From positions 2,626,397 to 2,690,396 of the forward strand of contig OZ026548.1 of the NCBI GenBank assembly GCA_964020155.1: a stretch of DNA of 64,000 nucleotides, written 5' to 3'. Origin of the DNA: Chondrilla cf. caribensis. Lineage: Eukaryota > Porifera > Demospongiae > Chondrillida > Chondrillidae. This document shows, piece after piece, positions 11,990 through 24,259 of this stretch. The position numbers and the translations under genes are program-made. The first letter of the stretch is position 1, and every line of letters begins with the position of its first letter. The notes beneath the pieces are model-generated. The model did not search any database and was not told the DNA's origin. It saw nothing but the letters and a program-made list of their open reading frames with translations.

Positions 11990-12816
11990 CTTTGGACACG
12001 TCATCAATCGTGCAATCCTCAGGATGAATAATTCCAGCAAATGTACAAGGAGACGATTGGGAGGAGTTGTGGGTACTGATCGATGAGACGTCAGCCACTG
12101 TCATGGACATGAAAGGAACTGTAACACCATATACTATCAGTTGGCAGGGAGGCAGTTCCTCTCATAACGCTTCCTGTTACCCTAAGATCTCCATTGCTCA
12201 ATGCAGAGGTCATGGACAGTTCACAGTACAATCAGGTGTGTACTCTTTGTATAGACATGCAGTCTGAATAGTACATAAACATCTACAAAAGTAACATGTT
12301 TGTACATTCACCGTACAATGTCCTAGCAGTTGTATGAACAATTGTAAAGAGAGTGAGTAGGTAATATAGAGCTGTACTAGTATGCTAATACAATTCTATA
12401 TTATCGATATATCTCAGACCATGAAGGTATAGCTTATTGCGCATGTATGCAGCTTGACAGTATGTACATATGTATCTACCACAGGCAATGACAGCTATCT
12501 CTTCATACATTAGCCTTATGTGTGTATTGCATGAATTTTATTGAAAATTATAATTATTACATTATAACCTGCATCCCTAATAACTTGGTTTGTTTGCTGC
12601 AGTCTTGATCTGTAAATCTGTTCCGGCAAGTGGAACTGTGTATTCAGTCATACTATAGACATACAGCAGGAATGCCTAGAAGGTATTTATGTAAATGCAT
12701 GTGTGTGACTACATCTATAAATTCTATGTACACATACACGTAAGTACCACCAGTATGTACTGTATGTATATGAGCATGAGAATATACACACGCTATTAGT
12801 ATATGTACCACTGCCG

Positions 12817-12828
12817 TGTGTGTGTGTG

Positions 12829-12890
<62 letters not shown>
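12817..12890. repeat. (GT)n microsatellite
   Basis: About 74 bp of GT repeat with one interruption at its left end, upstream of gene A. Confidence 0.97.
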
Positions 12891-12892
<2 letters not shown>

Positions 12893-12955
12893 ATGCGTAT
12901 ACATGCGTAAGTAATTATACATGACAGTAAAGCATTGCATAACATGTTTCTCACA

Positions 12956-13013
12956 TGTGGATAAGTTCAATGGAATTCTCTAGCCATAGAGAATTCCATT
13001 GAACTTATCCACA
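12956..13013. repeat. Perfect hairpin, 27-bp arms with 4-nt loop
   Basis: Arms 12956-12982 and 12987-13013 are exact complements, separated by GCCA. It is intergenic and there is no terminator-like T tract. Confidence 0.95.
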
Positions 13014-15318
13014 CGATGTTACCTATAGCCAAACAACTTTCTTTTCATGCTTATGCCTAACATATTATAAATGTAATGCATGCTAATTCATCCTATTATA
13101 GTAGAACCTCTCCAATCCAACACTCAATGGGGGTTGAAAGAACATCAGATTGTGAGTTTGTCTGATAAGAGAGGCTTCATTGTCAAATAATTTCATTCTC
13201 AAATAGTGGCATATTCTACTGTCCTAGTACTATCTGCAATACTATGCTTGCATTCATAAGAAATTGAGTTATTGAGCTTATCTGTTATAGCTATAAACAA
13301 TGAGTGTAATTACACTACTAAATATTTGCAATGGTGACAACATGCACTCCTGGACTAGTTTCTGCCATAAATATATATACCTGAATATTCCTGTGAAAGG
13401 GGAGATGATAATAAGGAAATGTAATGACTCTGTGACGAGATGTGTTAGCAAAAAACTTCCAATGTTATAGGTCCCATAGGGTGATGAAGTGAGAGGTTTG
13501 GAAACAAAATATCAGTACAGAACAAATTAAATTGTAGGAAAAGCATCTACCATTCTTCAGGCCTGTTTTGTATACATACCTGTCAGTTAGTGAAGTGAGG
13601 TGGTCACAGTTTTCCAAGTTTAATGGGGGTTTGTATAAATTGTATCATGCAACTATAATCAATTGCATCAATAGTTGATTTTGTGCCTGTTGATATTCAA
13701 TGATACAGTGAGAAGTAGAGTTAATTAATATTAACGATGCAAACTTAGAAAGCTCACAATGAGCAGGAAGTTGGAAAGTGAAGAGAATGTTATGATGACT
13801 GAAGGTGCCTGTGCACCTCTGTGTTTGAGCCTATGTACAGTATACTTACACAATGTACATTTGTGTTTACATGTATCAATATATCAGCTCTCTCCATGTA
13901 TGTATGAGGCGCATTTAAGGATCTGTATTTTCCACTTCTTGCTGATTGTTGTCCTGATTATTCAGCAGGGATAACTAATCTAGTACATTCTTCATGCAGT
14001 ATCGGATGTGGTTTAATTAACTGCGCTGGCATGTTGCTAAAGGGAATACCCCTGATGAAGCTGTTGACTATAATATACTTGTAAGTAATTCAAAATTGTT
14101 GCTCAATTCAAACGTTGTGACTGTATAATGTGTTACAGTACATAAAATTAATATTATAGTACATAGTATTACATTATTATAATAATTAATGATATTATGC
14201 AGAGATGGAAATCTTACCATATACATTGAATTCATAATGTGGAGCGTACTGAGGTTTGTCCCATGCAAGCATGCACATTCATGCAGGCATGGCATGTCAA
14301 CTCCTTAATTAACTTGACACAAATGGCATGGCTGCTAACATTTTGTATGATCTATGTAATAAATAGATAATATATACACTGTACTATAGAAATTACTGGA
14401 AGCCGAGAAGCAATTATCATACATAACAATATTATTATTATATATCTATACTATTTTGAATCTTACTTTATGTTGTGGGAAAAATGTATTATTATTACTA
14501 TGATACTAATATTTAATATAATGGGTTTGTTTTAATTTCTTGCATACATGATATATCATGTGATTTCATTATGGTATAAATAATAATTTTAATATAGATT
14601 ATAATTTAACAATAATAGAATAATAAAAAGACAGGCGATTGCAGTCCAACAGGGCAATGCAGCGACTATATTCTAGGCTATGTGGGAGATTGAAATGGAT
14701 AGTTTTTTTCATTTTTTGTTGTTTGTTTATGTGTCTTTTTTTTTCTTTTCTTGTCCATGATATCGTTATTATTTTTATTATTAATTTTTAATGTCTTATG
14801 ATTACATCTGCGTTAGGTACTTGCCTTTAACATTACATTATAATTATTATTATCTTGCAATTGTTGAACCATTTCCCGGTTTGCTTCAAATTCTTTGATA
14901 ATATTACTGTATAATATTACATTGTATTTTATCAAACACATATTTTATGGTTTGCAATACAATACATAATTAAAATATTATAATAATAATTTCAAAAATA
15001 AACCAAACTTATGTACAAATAAAATGTTATAATGCATCAAACAATAAAGACTAAAAACAAATAAAAATTCCAACAACAAAGAAGCAAAAAAGAGAAGTAG
15101 ATAATGATAATAAAATGCATGTATATGTTACATACATGATACTATAATATTGACAAACACAAAATAACAAACATACAAAAAACAAACATAAGACAAGTTT
15201 CAAGTTATGATCTAATCCTGGAGTGTATATTCTATAAATTACATAATATGATAGTATCATGATATTATTATGTTAATAGATGATACAATATAATAATATA
15301 CATGAAAACAATATAATA

Positions 15319-15609
15319 CAGGGCCAGAGCAAGCTCTGTGGCAGTGGCTCTGCCATCAGCTTTGCATCATCAATTGTGTTGGTGTCATCGACAAAAACAG
15401 AACACGCTATCTTAAAAATAACATATACATGTACATATCAATTATTACAACTATTGAACGACAAGCTGTATACATATGCTGAGGAAAAAACGTACAGGCT
15501 ATCATATCTTTGGTTATGAATTTTTAATTAGTGAGTTTAATTTTTAAGGTCGTGGTCAATAAGGGGTACAGCTATGGCCATAGCAGCTGTACCAGTTGCA
15601 CTGGCCCTG
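15319..15609. mobile_element. Possible 291-bp TIR element (CAGGGCCAG ends)
   Basis: It starts CAGGGCCAGAGCAA and ends TTGCACTGGCCCTG, inverted copies differing at one position. No clear target-site duplication was found. The interior contains a second, smaller inverted motif (GCAGTGGCTCTGCC). Probably a MITE; the class is undetermined. Confidence 0.5.
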
Positions 15610-15862
15610 CAATATTGTAAAAATGCAAATATTATAAATTCTATAACATTATTATAATATATTTATTTTGCTTCTCTTAATTAAGCTTTTTGTTTCATGT
15701 TTAATGTACATGTATCATTTATTATTAAGTAATTGTATATCATTGTAAATATATAATTATTGCCAGTAATCCATAAGGTATACCATTAAAATCACCAAAA
15801 AACTATTATGCCATACTTGGCCTAACCTTACATTTCAATCCTCAACTGTCGCATACATATAA

Positions 15863-15930
15863 TTGGGGCGAGCCTAAGCGAGCCCCTCTCTTGCGAGTCG
15901 GCCGCCTGCCCGCCTACGCTTCCGGTGTGG

Positions 15931-15962
<32 letters not shown>

Positions 15963-17078
15963 TTTCTATATTTAGGCCAACAATTTGGCCAACGTTTTCG
16001 ACGTCTGGCGCGATCGTCTGACCCTCTGAAGGACGGAAACTCTTTTCATGACGTCCGGTACGTCAGGAGAAAGACGTGGATGCCCTTTTCGAGACGATCG
16101 AGGCGAATTTTCGAACACGTTGACGTTTCTTTCTTTGGGACGCCGTGCCATTTTGATCGACTGCCAATTCTGGTACTGGCTGAATTGATCACCTTCGAAC
16201 CGTTCAACAAATACATGAAACATTCTTCTACAATTAGAAAGACGCGGGGACACTCGGGACATCTTCTGAACGGCAGGAAACGACCGGGGGACCAGGGTCC
16301 TTCTTCGGCGAGTCGGGCGTTATATCTTACGTGTTAAAACATCGATCTCTCGTTGTTTTGACCATTCTAAAACTGTTAGGTGGTTCTTTAGACAACATAT
16401 CAATGCTTTTGAACCTTTTGTGTCTGAATGATTCTCTTGTGGAACAAGGAATCTCAAAACATGTTAAGGCCCTATGGTCTCACACATAGAAACGCAAAGT
16501 AACGTTGTCGAAACGCATACATCAACCCATTGTCCCTGTACTTCAACTTGGGCACATCTGCTGCTAAATGGGACAGACACTATGTGCAAATGCTGACATA
16601 TGCACCTGAATGGGGCAAGCTGTCTAACACAATGGGATGACATCAATGCATTTTGATGTACACAATTATCAACATTTGGTATTTCTTCCTACAGCTAATA
16701 CGTTTGGAGTAGGGAGTAAGTTAAGGTAGAGTTAGGGTAGGGTTAGGGTTAGGGTAGGGGTAGGGTTTTATATTTACGCATTGACTCATTTTGATGCTGT
16801 CAGACATTTCTGTGCTGCAACATGGAATAAAAATCTTTGTTACTACTGCAACTACTGCACAGCAGCAGAACCCAGCACACTGCATGTACTTAGCCACCCT
16901 ATCAGGCACTTATGGATATGCTGGCATTTCCATAATCGCCTGAATAGAGCATGCATGCTGCAGACATCAGTCAGTGTCTGTGTGTACATTTTCAAAGCCA
17001 GCTACTGTACATCTATGCTGACCCCTGCTGACAGGGCGAGCTTAGGCGAGCCCCTTCAGACTCTGTCTGAACTAGTTA
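15863..17078. repeat. Left arm of 7.3-kb inverted repeat
   Basis: The reverse complement of 21950-23163. Every stretch I compared is identical apart from the length of an internal (AT)n run. The outer end carries GCGAGCCTAAGCGAGCCCC and the inner end GCGAGCTTAGGCGAGCCCC followed by CAGACTCTGTCTGAACTAG. It contains (AT)n at 15929-15955, a TTAGGG-like tract at 16728-16768, and open frames (15972-16262 minus; 16781-17060 plus) with no recognisable product. Confidence 0.93.
16728..16768 (+). repeat. Interstitial TTAGGG-like tract
   Basis: About seven degenerate copies of TTAGGG/GTAGGG in a row inside the left arm. The complementary copy lies at 22259-22300. This is the canonical metazoan telomere motif, but the tract is short and interstitial. 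Confidence 0.7.
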
Positions 17079-17135
17079 GGGCGAGCGGAAGCGAGCCCCA
17101 CACTAGCGGTAAGGCCCGACTTCCGGTTGTGGTCC

Positions 17136-17206
<71 letters not shown>

Positions 17207-17878
17207 CACACGAATTTTGGCCCAGAAGCGAAAAGCGTCGTTCCCTTCGATTCGGCTGCCTCCTTGCCGACGAAGGCCTCGTAGAAGGTCTTCGACCGGG
17301 CTCGGGCACAATCTCGAACGATTCAGCAACGCCGTCGGTCGATTTTACGGGCGAGGGGCTCCAAGTCTTCTACCCGACTCGACCGTCTTCGACTGGCTGC
17401 CGTTCCTCTCTCGAACGAGGCAGGTCTTCGGCCGAAGCTTTATCCTCCCCTCAAGTCTCGACTAAGGCCCAAGTAGGCGGCGGGAACAGTCGGGTCTCCA
17501 ACAAGAAGCCAGGGAATCCCGTCAAGTCCACCCCACTTTGAAGAACGTATTTCAAACGGATCAGCATCGCAAACGACATCGGGATGTCGATGACGTAATG
17601 TCATAGCTGAAGGCACGGTGACATCCATTTTGGCAAACATTTGTGTGTGACGTCATTGGCCTGAAAAGATGGCGATTCTACGTGTTTCGGTTGCGTTCCT
17701 ACTGTTGTGGATGTAGCCATAGCAGGTTAGATTAGGTAAACTTATTTAGACTGCGGAGGCCAGTCTAAATAGTTTACCTACCCCAACCTACTAGCCATTT
17801 TAAATAAATTTATGAACATTAATCACCGGTATATTTTCAGCTCCCTTCCGCGAGCCCCAACAGACTCTGTCTGAACTA
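17079..17878. repeat. Related element between direct copies of a 19-bp sequence
   Basis: It starts GGGCGAGCGGAAGCGAGCCCC-like sequence, then CTTCCGGTTGTGG and (AT)n (17139-17201), the same layout as the start of the left arm (CTTCCGGTGTGG then AT). It ends CTTCCGCGAGCCCC. AGACTCTGTCTGAACTAGT occurs just before (17059-17077) and at its end (17860-17878), which looks like a duplicated junction. A short minus frame at 17440-17640 begins MFAKMDVT. Confidence 0.5.
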
Positions 17879-17931
17879 GTATTTTTATATACACCTCTTT
17901 TTCACTTATAAATTAGTTTGGTATTATATAA

Positions 17932-19978
17932 TATTACTAGTTGTGAACGTGGTTCAGGACCTCGCTACGTGAAATAGAATATGTCTGTATTTTGCTGTAT
18001 TGATATATTTTTGTTTTTGAAATTGGGATCACATGGATAGATTGAATCGTAACAGGAATACTCTGCACACTGTGTGGAGTATTGAAATTATATGTATACA
18101 TTGAATTATAGAATTAGATCAACTTCAATGTAAACACAACAGGCAAAGTATGCCTGTTGTGTGTATCATAAGATAATAGTTAAATTTCATGATACACTCC
18201 AATTAGTGCATGTACTTCTGTATGTTGAGGTGAATGGCTCAGATAGAAGTAAAGACTCCTGTGTTATATCTTCATATGGGAGGTCAGCAATGGTAGAATG
18301 ATGGGGACTGCTGGCAAAAAGGTCAAGTGGTGCAGGCAGGTTTGAGAGTTTGGCAAGGATCTTAATTGGCTATAACGCTAGTTTCATACTGGTTAATTCT
18401 TTGAAAAGTTGCATGCTATTTTCAAATTGCTGTTTGTTGCAAAATGTATAATATATATACATTGGGTAAATTATTTACGTTTGGTGGTATATTTTATCAA
18501 GTATAGTGACTGCACATCGTGTGATAACTATACATGACCTATATATCCACGTTGATCACCTTGCTTTTGGTAATCGTACATATTAAGTGGTAATGCTCGG
18601 GCTATTAACGTTTCTCCAATTTGTGAGTCAAGTCATGTAATCATTGTAGTACTGATCCAGGCCCATATTGTTTCTTTGGGAGTACTATTTTGGAGAACGT
18701 TTGTCACAGTTACATCTTTTGCATGTTTTGTAACGTGATGCATGGCCACATTTCTTGACAACTTGTGAAAATAAATTGGTTTCACTAATTGGTTATGGAA
18801 CATACTCATTACAGTACGTTTGCACGACTTTTAACTTGTGTTCACTTGTGCATGTGTTGAAGCATGCATGATTCCGTTTGTAATTGTTCTGAGACAGCTT
18901 GACTCTCACATTGCATCAACTGTGTTTGTGTTTCTTTCATGGTTGATTGAAGTGTGTTCACTTTATTATTGTTTGTTAAGGTGTGGTACGTATACATTCA
19001 GACATATTTATACATTTGATGTGATATATACCAAGAGCTACAACTGTTGCACAAGACTGCAAAGTGCTTAGCAAGAACAGTCATCTCACAATGAGAACAA
19101 AAATCTTTAGGGATCAGGTAAAAGAAGTTAATGGACCCACTGGCCATATGAATTGATGACATCGGATTAGTGGTAGTAGGTAGATTTAGGATTGAGGTTA
19201 GATCTGGGATCCTTTTTGACCTATAATATTTGGTTCAAAAAAGGATCCAAGATTTGACCGTACCCCTAACCCCTATCCCTTTCAATGCCCTACTTACAGA
19301 GCGAGTATGACGCTATGCCGATGTCATCAGTCCAAATGGCCAGTAGGTCGGTTCATTTTACCTGATCCATAGCCCTCTGGACTGACGTCTTTCACATGAG
19401 AACCAGTCGTCTCTACAACGAGGAAATCGTCCCATAAAATGAGTAATGGAAACCCGTAGATTAGCCATCTTTTCGATTACGTAGACTGCACGTCATGTAC
19501 AAATGTCTGCCAAGATGGACGTCACCATGGCTGACCAATTCGAGCTCCCGAACGACGAATCGACGAACCCCCTTTCGGCGCAATGAGGAATCGAAATTCT
19601 GTACGTAAAAACTTTGACAGCCTTCCTGATGATCGTTTCAAGCTTACCGACGGCGCCCCACCCGGAACACCCAGCCCCTGAGTCAAAGAAACGTGAGTGT
19701 CATTCTTGTCCGTCTCTCGACAACTGCTGCCGATCTCGACGAAAGTCTTCCACCTCCGTCTGTGACGCGTCCGTGCCCCCTTCCGACGGGAGGGACGGAT
19801 CGCGACCAGCCGGTTGCGAACTCGTGGAATTTGCGCACAAAGGAAGTGCAAATGGGCCATAAATCCGCGAGTGTCCCGACGAAAAGCAATTAGATGCGTG
19901 GGCGACCAACTTTCGACTCGCTATGGACCGGAAACAATTAACCTCGCTAACGCTCGGTAATTATAATTATCATAGTAT
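17932..19978. repeat. Tandem 2-kb unit, copy 1
   Basis: Runs from TTACTAGTTGTGAACGTGG to CCTCGCTAACGCTCGGTAAT. Copy 2 follows directly in the same orientation. The two copies are recognisably homologous along their length, with small indels and substitutions. It contains an internal foldback (about 19109-19369) and a short frame at 19505-19588 beginning MSAKMDVT. No transposase was recognised. Confidence 0.85.
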
Positions 19979-21949
19979 TGTTACTAGGTGTGAACGTGGT
20001 TCAGGACCTCGCTACGTGAAGTAGAATATGTCCGTATTTTGCCGCATTACTGAATATAATATTTTTGTTTTGAAACTGTGATTACATGGATAGATTGAAT
20101 CATAACAGGAATAAAAAGAATTAGATCATCTTGAATGAAAACCGCGGCCAAAGTATGCCTGTTGTGTGTATTTTAAGATAATAGTTAAATTTCATGATAC
20201 ACTCCAATTAGTGTACTTCTGTATGTCAATGTGAATGGCTCAGATAGAAGTAAAGACTCCTGTGTTAAATCTTCATGTGGGAGGTCCGCAATGGTAGAAT
20301 GATGGAGACTTCTGGCAAAAAAAGTTCAAGTGGTGCTGGCAGGTTTGAGCGTTTAATGAGAATCTTAATTGGCTGTAACGCTGATTTCATACTGGTGGAT
20401 TCTTTGAAAAATTGCATGCTATTTTCAAATTGGTGTTTGTTGCAAAAATATAGAATATATGGGTAAATTATTTATGTTTGGTGGTATATTTTATCAAGTA
20501 TAGTGACTGCACATCGTGTGATAACTATACATAACCTTTATACCCACATTGATCGCCTTGCTTTTGGTAATTGTACATATTAAGTGGTAATGTCAGACTA
20601 TTAACACTCTCCAATTTGCGAGTCAAGTCATGTAATCATTCTAGACTAAGTACTGATCCAGGTCCATATTGTTTCTTTGGGAGTACTATTTTGGAGAACC
20701 CTTGTCACAGTTACATCTTTTGCATGTTTTGTAACATGATGCATAGCCACATTTCTTGACAACTTGTGCAAAATTGTTGTTCCACTGATTGGTTGTGGAA
20801 CTTGCTCATTACAGTATGTTCGCACAACTTTCACTTGTGTTCACTTGTGCATGATGTGTGGATGCATGCATGATTCCGTTTGTAATTGTTCTGAGACAGC
20901 TCGACTCTCACATTGCATTAACTGTGCTTGTGTTCCTTTCAGGTTGATTGATGTGTGTTTACTTTATTTTGTTTGTTATGGTGTGGTATGTACGTTCAGA
21001 CATATTTATACGTTTGATGTGATACCAAGAGCTACAGTTGTTGCAAAACACTGCAAAGTGCTTAGCAAGAACTGTCATCTCACAATGAGGACAAAAGTCT
21101 TTAGGGATCAGGTAAAAGAAGTTAACGGACCCACTGACCATATGGATTGATGACGTCGGGTTACTAATAATAGGTAGAGTTAGGACTGGGGTTAGATCTG
21201 GGATTTTTGACCTATAATATTTGGTTCAGAAAAGGATCCAAGATCTGACCCTACCCCTATTTATGCCCTACTACAGAGCGAGTTGACGCTATACCGATGT
21301 CATCAGTCCAAATGGCCAGTAGGTCGGTTCATTTTACCTGATCCAAAGCTCTCTGGACTGACATCTTTCACATGAGAACCAGTCGTCTCTACAACAAGGA
21401 AATCGTCCCATAAAATGAGTAATGGAAACTCGTAGATTGGCCATCTTTTCGATTACGTAGACTAGGCCTACACGTCATCCATAAATGTCTGCCAAAATGG
21501 ACGTCACTATGGCTGACCAATTCGAGCACCCGAACGACAAATTGACGAACCCCCTTTCGGCGCAATGAGTAATCGAAATTCTGTATGTAAAAACTTTGAC
21601 AGCCTTCCTACTGATCGTTTTAAGCTTACCGACGGCGCCCGACCCGGAACACCCAGCCCCTGAGTCAAAGAAACGTGAGTGTCATTCTTGTCCGTCTCTC
21701 GGCAACTGCTGCTGATCTTGACGAAAGTCTTCCACCTCCGTCTGTGACGCGTCCGTGCCCCCTTCCGACGGGAGGGACGGATCGAGACCAGTCGGTTGTG
21801 AACTCGTGGAATTTGCGCACAAAGAAAGTGCAAATGGGCCATAATTTGACGTTTGCCCCGACGAAAAGCAATTAGATGCGTGGGCGACCAACTTTCGACT
21901 CGCTCTGGACCGGAAACAATTAACCTCGCTAACGCTCGGTAATAATATA
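19979..21949. repeat. Tandem 2-kb unit, copy 2
   Basis: A direct repeat of 17932-19978, abutting the right arm of the large inverted repeat. Its internal foldback is at about 21107-21345 and its MSAKMDVT frame at 21487-21570. Open frames on the minus strand at 21507-21871 are Arg-rich, GC-rich and open in more than one frame; they are conserved between copies but unrecognised. Confidence 0.85.
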
Positions 21950-23163
21950 TAACTAGTTCAGACAGAGTCTGAAGGGGCTCGCCTAAGCTCGCCCTGTCAG
22001 CAGGGGTCAGCATAGATGTACAGTAGCTGGCTTTGAAAATGTACACACAGACACTGACTGATGTCTGCAGCATGCATGCTCTATTCAGGCGATTATGGAA
22101 ATGCCAGCATATCCATAAGTGCCTGATAGGGTGGCTAAGTACATGCAGTGTGCTGGGTTCTGCTGCTGTGCAGTAGTTGCAGTAGTAACAAAGATTTTTA
22201 TTCCATGTTGCAGCACAGAAATGTCTGACAGCATCAAAATGAGTCAATGCGTAAATATAAAACCCTACCCCTACCCTAACCCTAACCCTACCCTAACTCT
22301 ACCTTAACTTACTCCCTACTCCAAACGTATTAGCTGTAGGAAGAAATACCAAATGTTGATAATTGTGTACATCAAAATGCATTGATGTCATCCCATTGTG
22401 TTAGACAGCTTGCCCCATTCAGGTGCATATGTCAGCATTTGCACATAGTGTCTGTCCCATTTAGCAGCAGATGTGCCCAAGTTGAAGTACAGGGACAATG
22501 GGTTGATGTATGCGTTTCGACAACGTTACTTTGCGTTTCTATGTGTGAGACCATAGGGCCTTAACATGTTTTGAGATTCCTTGTTCCACAAGAGAATCAT
22601 TCAGACACAAAAGGTTCAAAAGCATTGATATGTTGTCTAAAGAACCACCTAACAGTTTTAGAATGGTCAAAACAACGAGAGATCGATGTTTTAACACGTA
22701 AGATATAACGCCCGACTCGCCGAAGAAGGACCCTGGTCCCCCGGTCGTTTCCTGCCGTTCAGAAGATGTCCCGAGTGTCCCCGCGTCTTTCTAATTGTAG
22801 AAGAATGTTTCATGTATTTGTTGAACGGTTCGAAGGTGATCAATTCAGCCAGTACCAGAATTGGCAGTCGATCAAAATGGCACGGCGTCCCAAAGAAAGA
22901 AACGTCAACGTGTTCGAAAATTCGCCTCGATCGTCTCGAAAAGGGCATCCACGTCTTTCTCCTGACGTACCGGACGTCATGAAAAGAGTTTCCGTCCTTC
23001 AGAGGGTCAGACGATCGCGCCAGACGTCGAAAACGTTGGCCAAATTGTTGGCCTAAATATAGAAAACATACATATATATATATATATATATATATCCACA
23101 CCGGAAGCGTAGGCGGGCAGGCGGCCGACTCGCAAGAGAGGGGCTCGCTTAGGCTCGCCCCAA
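21950..23163. repeat. Right arm of 7.3-kb inverted repeat
   Basis: The reverse complement of 15863-17078. The arm ends at 23163; beyond it the flanks diverge. It includes the TTAGGG-like tract in CCCTAA orientation (22259-22300) and an (AT)n tract near 23072-23095. Confidence 0.93.
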
Positions 23164-23196
23164 ATAGCTAAATTTATACATATACAAATATTATTA

Positions 23197-23660
23197 CCGA
23201 GCGTTAGCGAGGTAATTGTTTCCGTTCGTTAGGGGAGTCCGATCGAGGTCGCCCACGTCTAAATTGGTTGAAGGTGTCTCAATGAAATTTTTCTGATGAA
23301 TTTAGTCCAATATGTCAAATTTGTGTCAGGCGCAACAAACATCTGCAAGGTCAGCGCGGCGATTGGTGCCACACGTCGAATAGGGGCAACGGTGAGGTAT
23401 CGGACTGAGGTTATCATTCAAGTCTAGCACACTTACTCGCTATGCCACGACGGCTGGAAGATTTTCCTTTGTCGAGTGCCCCTGGATCCGGATTTCGTCT
23501 AGGGACGACATTCGTTGGCTTCGCATCACAAGAACAATGTCTGTCAATTTTCCCATGGAACAGATTTTCCGATTAATATTCTGTAAAGTCGGCGATTCGT
23601 AGTCTACGTTGGGGACATCGAAATGCACAGCCATTGTGACGTCCATGTTGGCAGACATTT
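23197..23660 (-). repeat. Inverted, diverged relative of the 2-kb units
   Basis: It begins ATTACCGAGCGTTAGCGAGG, the complement of the 3' tip of the 2-kb units. On the minus strand it contains a 72-codon frame (23440-23658) starting MSANMDVTMA, matching the short leader frames in the units. The interior otherwise differs. Confidence 0.6.
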
Positions 23661-23957
23661 AATGGCTATAATATTAGTAACGTGACATGACACTGACGAT
23701 TCGATGACATAATCATAATCAAATTTAAAATCCAAGCATTTGCGAGGTTATTTCTGAACTTTGTTCACAAATAGTAATATTATAAAATCAGAGTATACAT
23801 TATTCTACGTACATCATAATAATAATTTTAAATTACTATTGCAACATATATTATAATATTATAATATCATACTCATTTGAAAGGAATAACATTATAATAG
23901 TATACATTATCATAAAAATTCAATCTACATTCATACATGTAAAAATAAATTTAAAGA

Positions 23958-24259
23958 TCATGGAACCAAAGAAAGGTCTGGGTCTTGTTTCATGCTTTCC
24001 CCCAGAGCTATCATTAAGGGATAGCCTGTCTTGCTCATCATAACATCACACAGTGTTCGTATAGTGGACGGTGTGCCTTCTTGGCTGAAGTGGATGAAGA
24101 GTATTTCTCTGGCAGATTCTGAATCTTCACCATTAATTTCATGATACACCTTATCAGGTAGAATGTGGTCTATTTTCAGTCTCCTTGCTATTACATCTGC
24201 GGCTACATCACTGAGAAATTGAGTCTTGTACTTGTCCATAAATATACCACAATCAAAAC
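23958..24259 (-). CDS. Gene B terminal exon: C-terminal death-fold (CARD-like) domain
   Basis: About 100 residues then TAA. The pattern [15 protein letters not shown]...[10 protein letters not shown]...TIRTLCDVM, with alternating helices, fits the death-fold superfamily and is closest in style to CARD (an RARELLDLL-type helix followed by FxxLCxAL). The exact subfamily is not settled. Acceptor TCTTTAG, phase 1. No clear AATAAA was seen just downstream. Confidence 0.75.

Larger units (their letters stand above)
12041..15862. other. Intergenic region 5' of gene A; no gene seen
   Basis: This holds the presumed promoter side of gene A (no clear TATA box), a (GT)n tract, a 27-bp-arm perfect hairpin, one possible solo pogo-like tip near 13110 (AGAACCTCTCCAATCC) and long AT-rich DNA. 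Short open frames here have no recognisable product. Confidence 0.6.

Noticed and set aside
11990..12040. Upstream in-frame ATG for the gene A kinase
   Set aside because: The 17 extra residues have no counterpart in gene B, while homology starts exactly at the ATG at 11989.
13100..13200. Possible pogo-like element starting AGAACCTCTCCAATCC
   Set aside because: Only one end-like sequence was found; no inverted partner or TA-flanked right end was located.
16781..17284. 167-codon plus-strand frame in the left arm (and its mirror in the right arm)
   Set aside because: Cys/His-rich but without a recognisable motif. It runs into the (AT)n tract as Ile-Tyr repeats and lies within a repeat; identity between arms is explained by DNA identity.
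19522..19909. Overlapping Arg-rich frames, conserved in copy 2 at 21507-21891
   Set aside because: Open in several frames on both strands because the DNA is GC-rich; no codon-level evidence of selection can be seen by eye and no family match.
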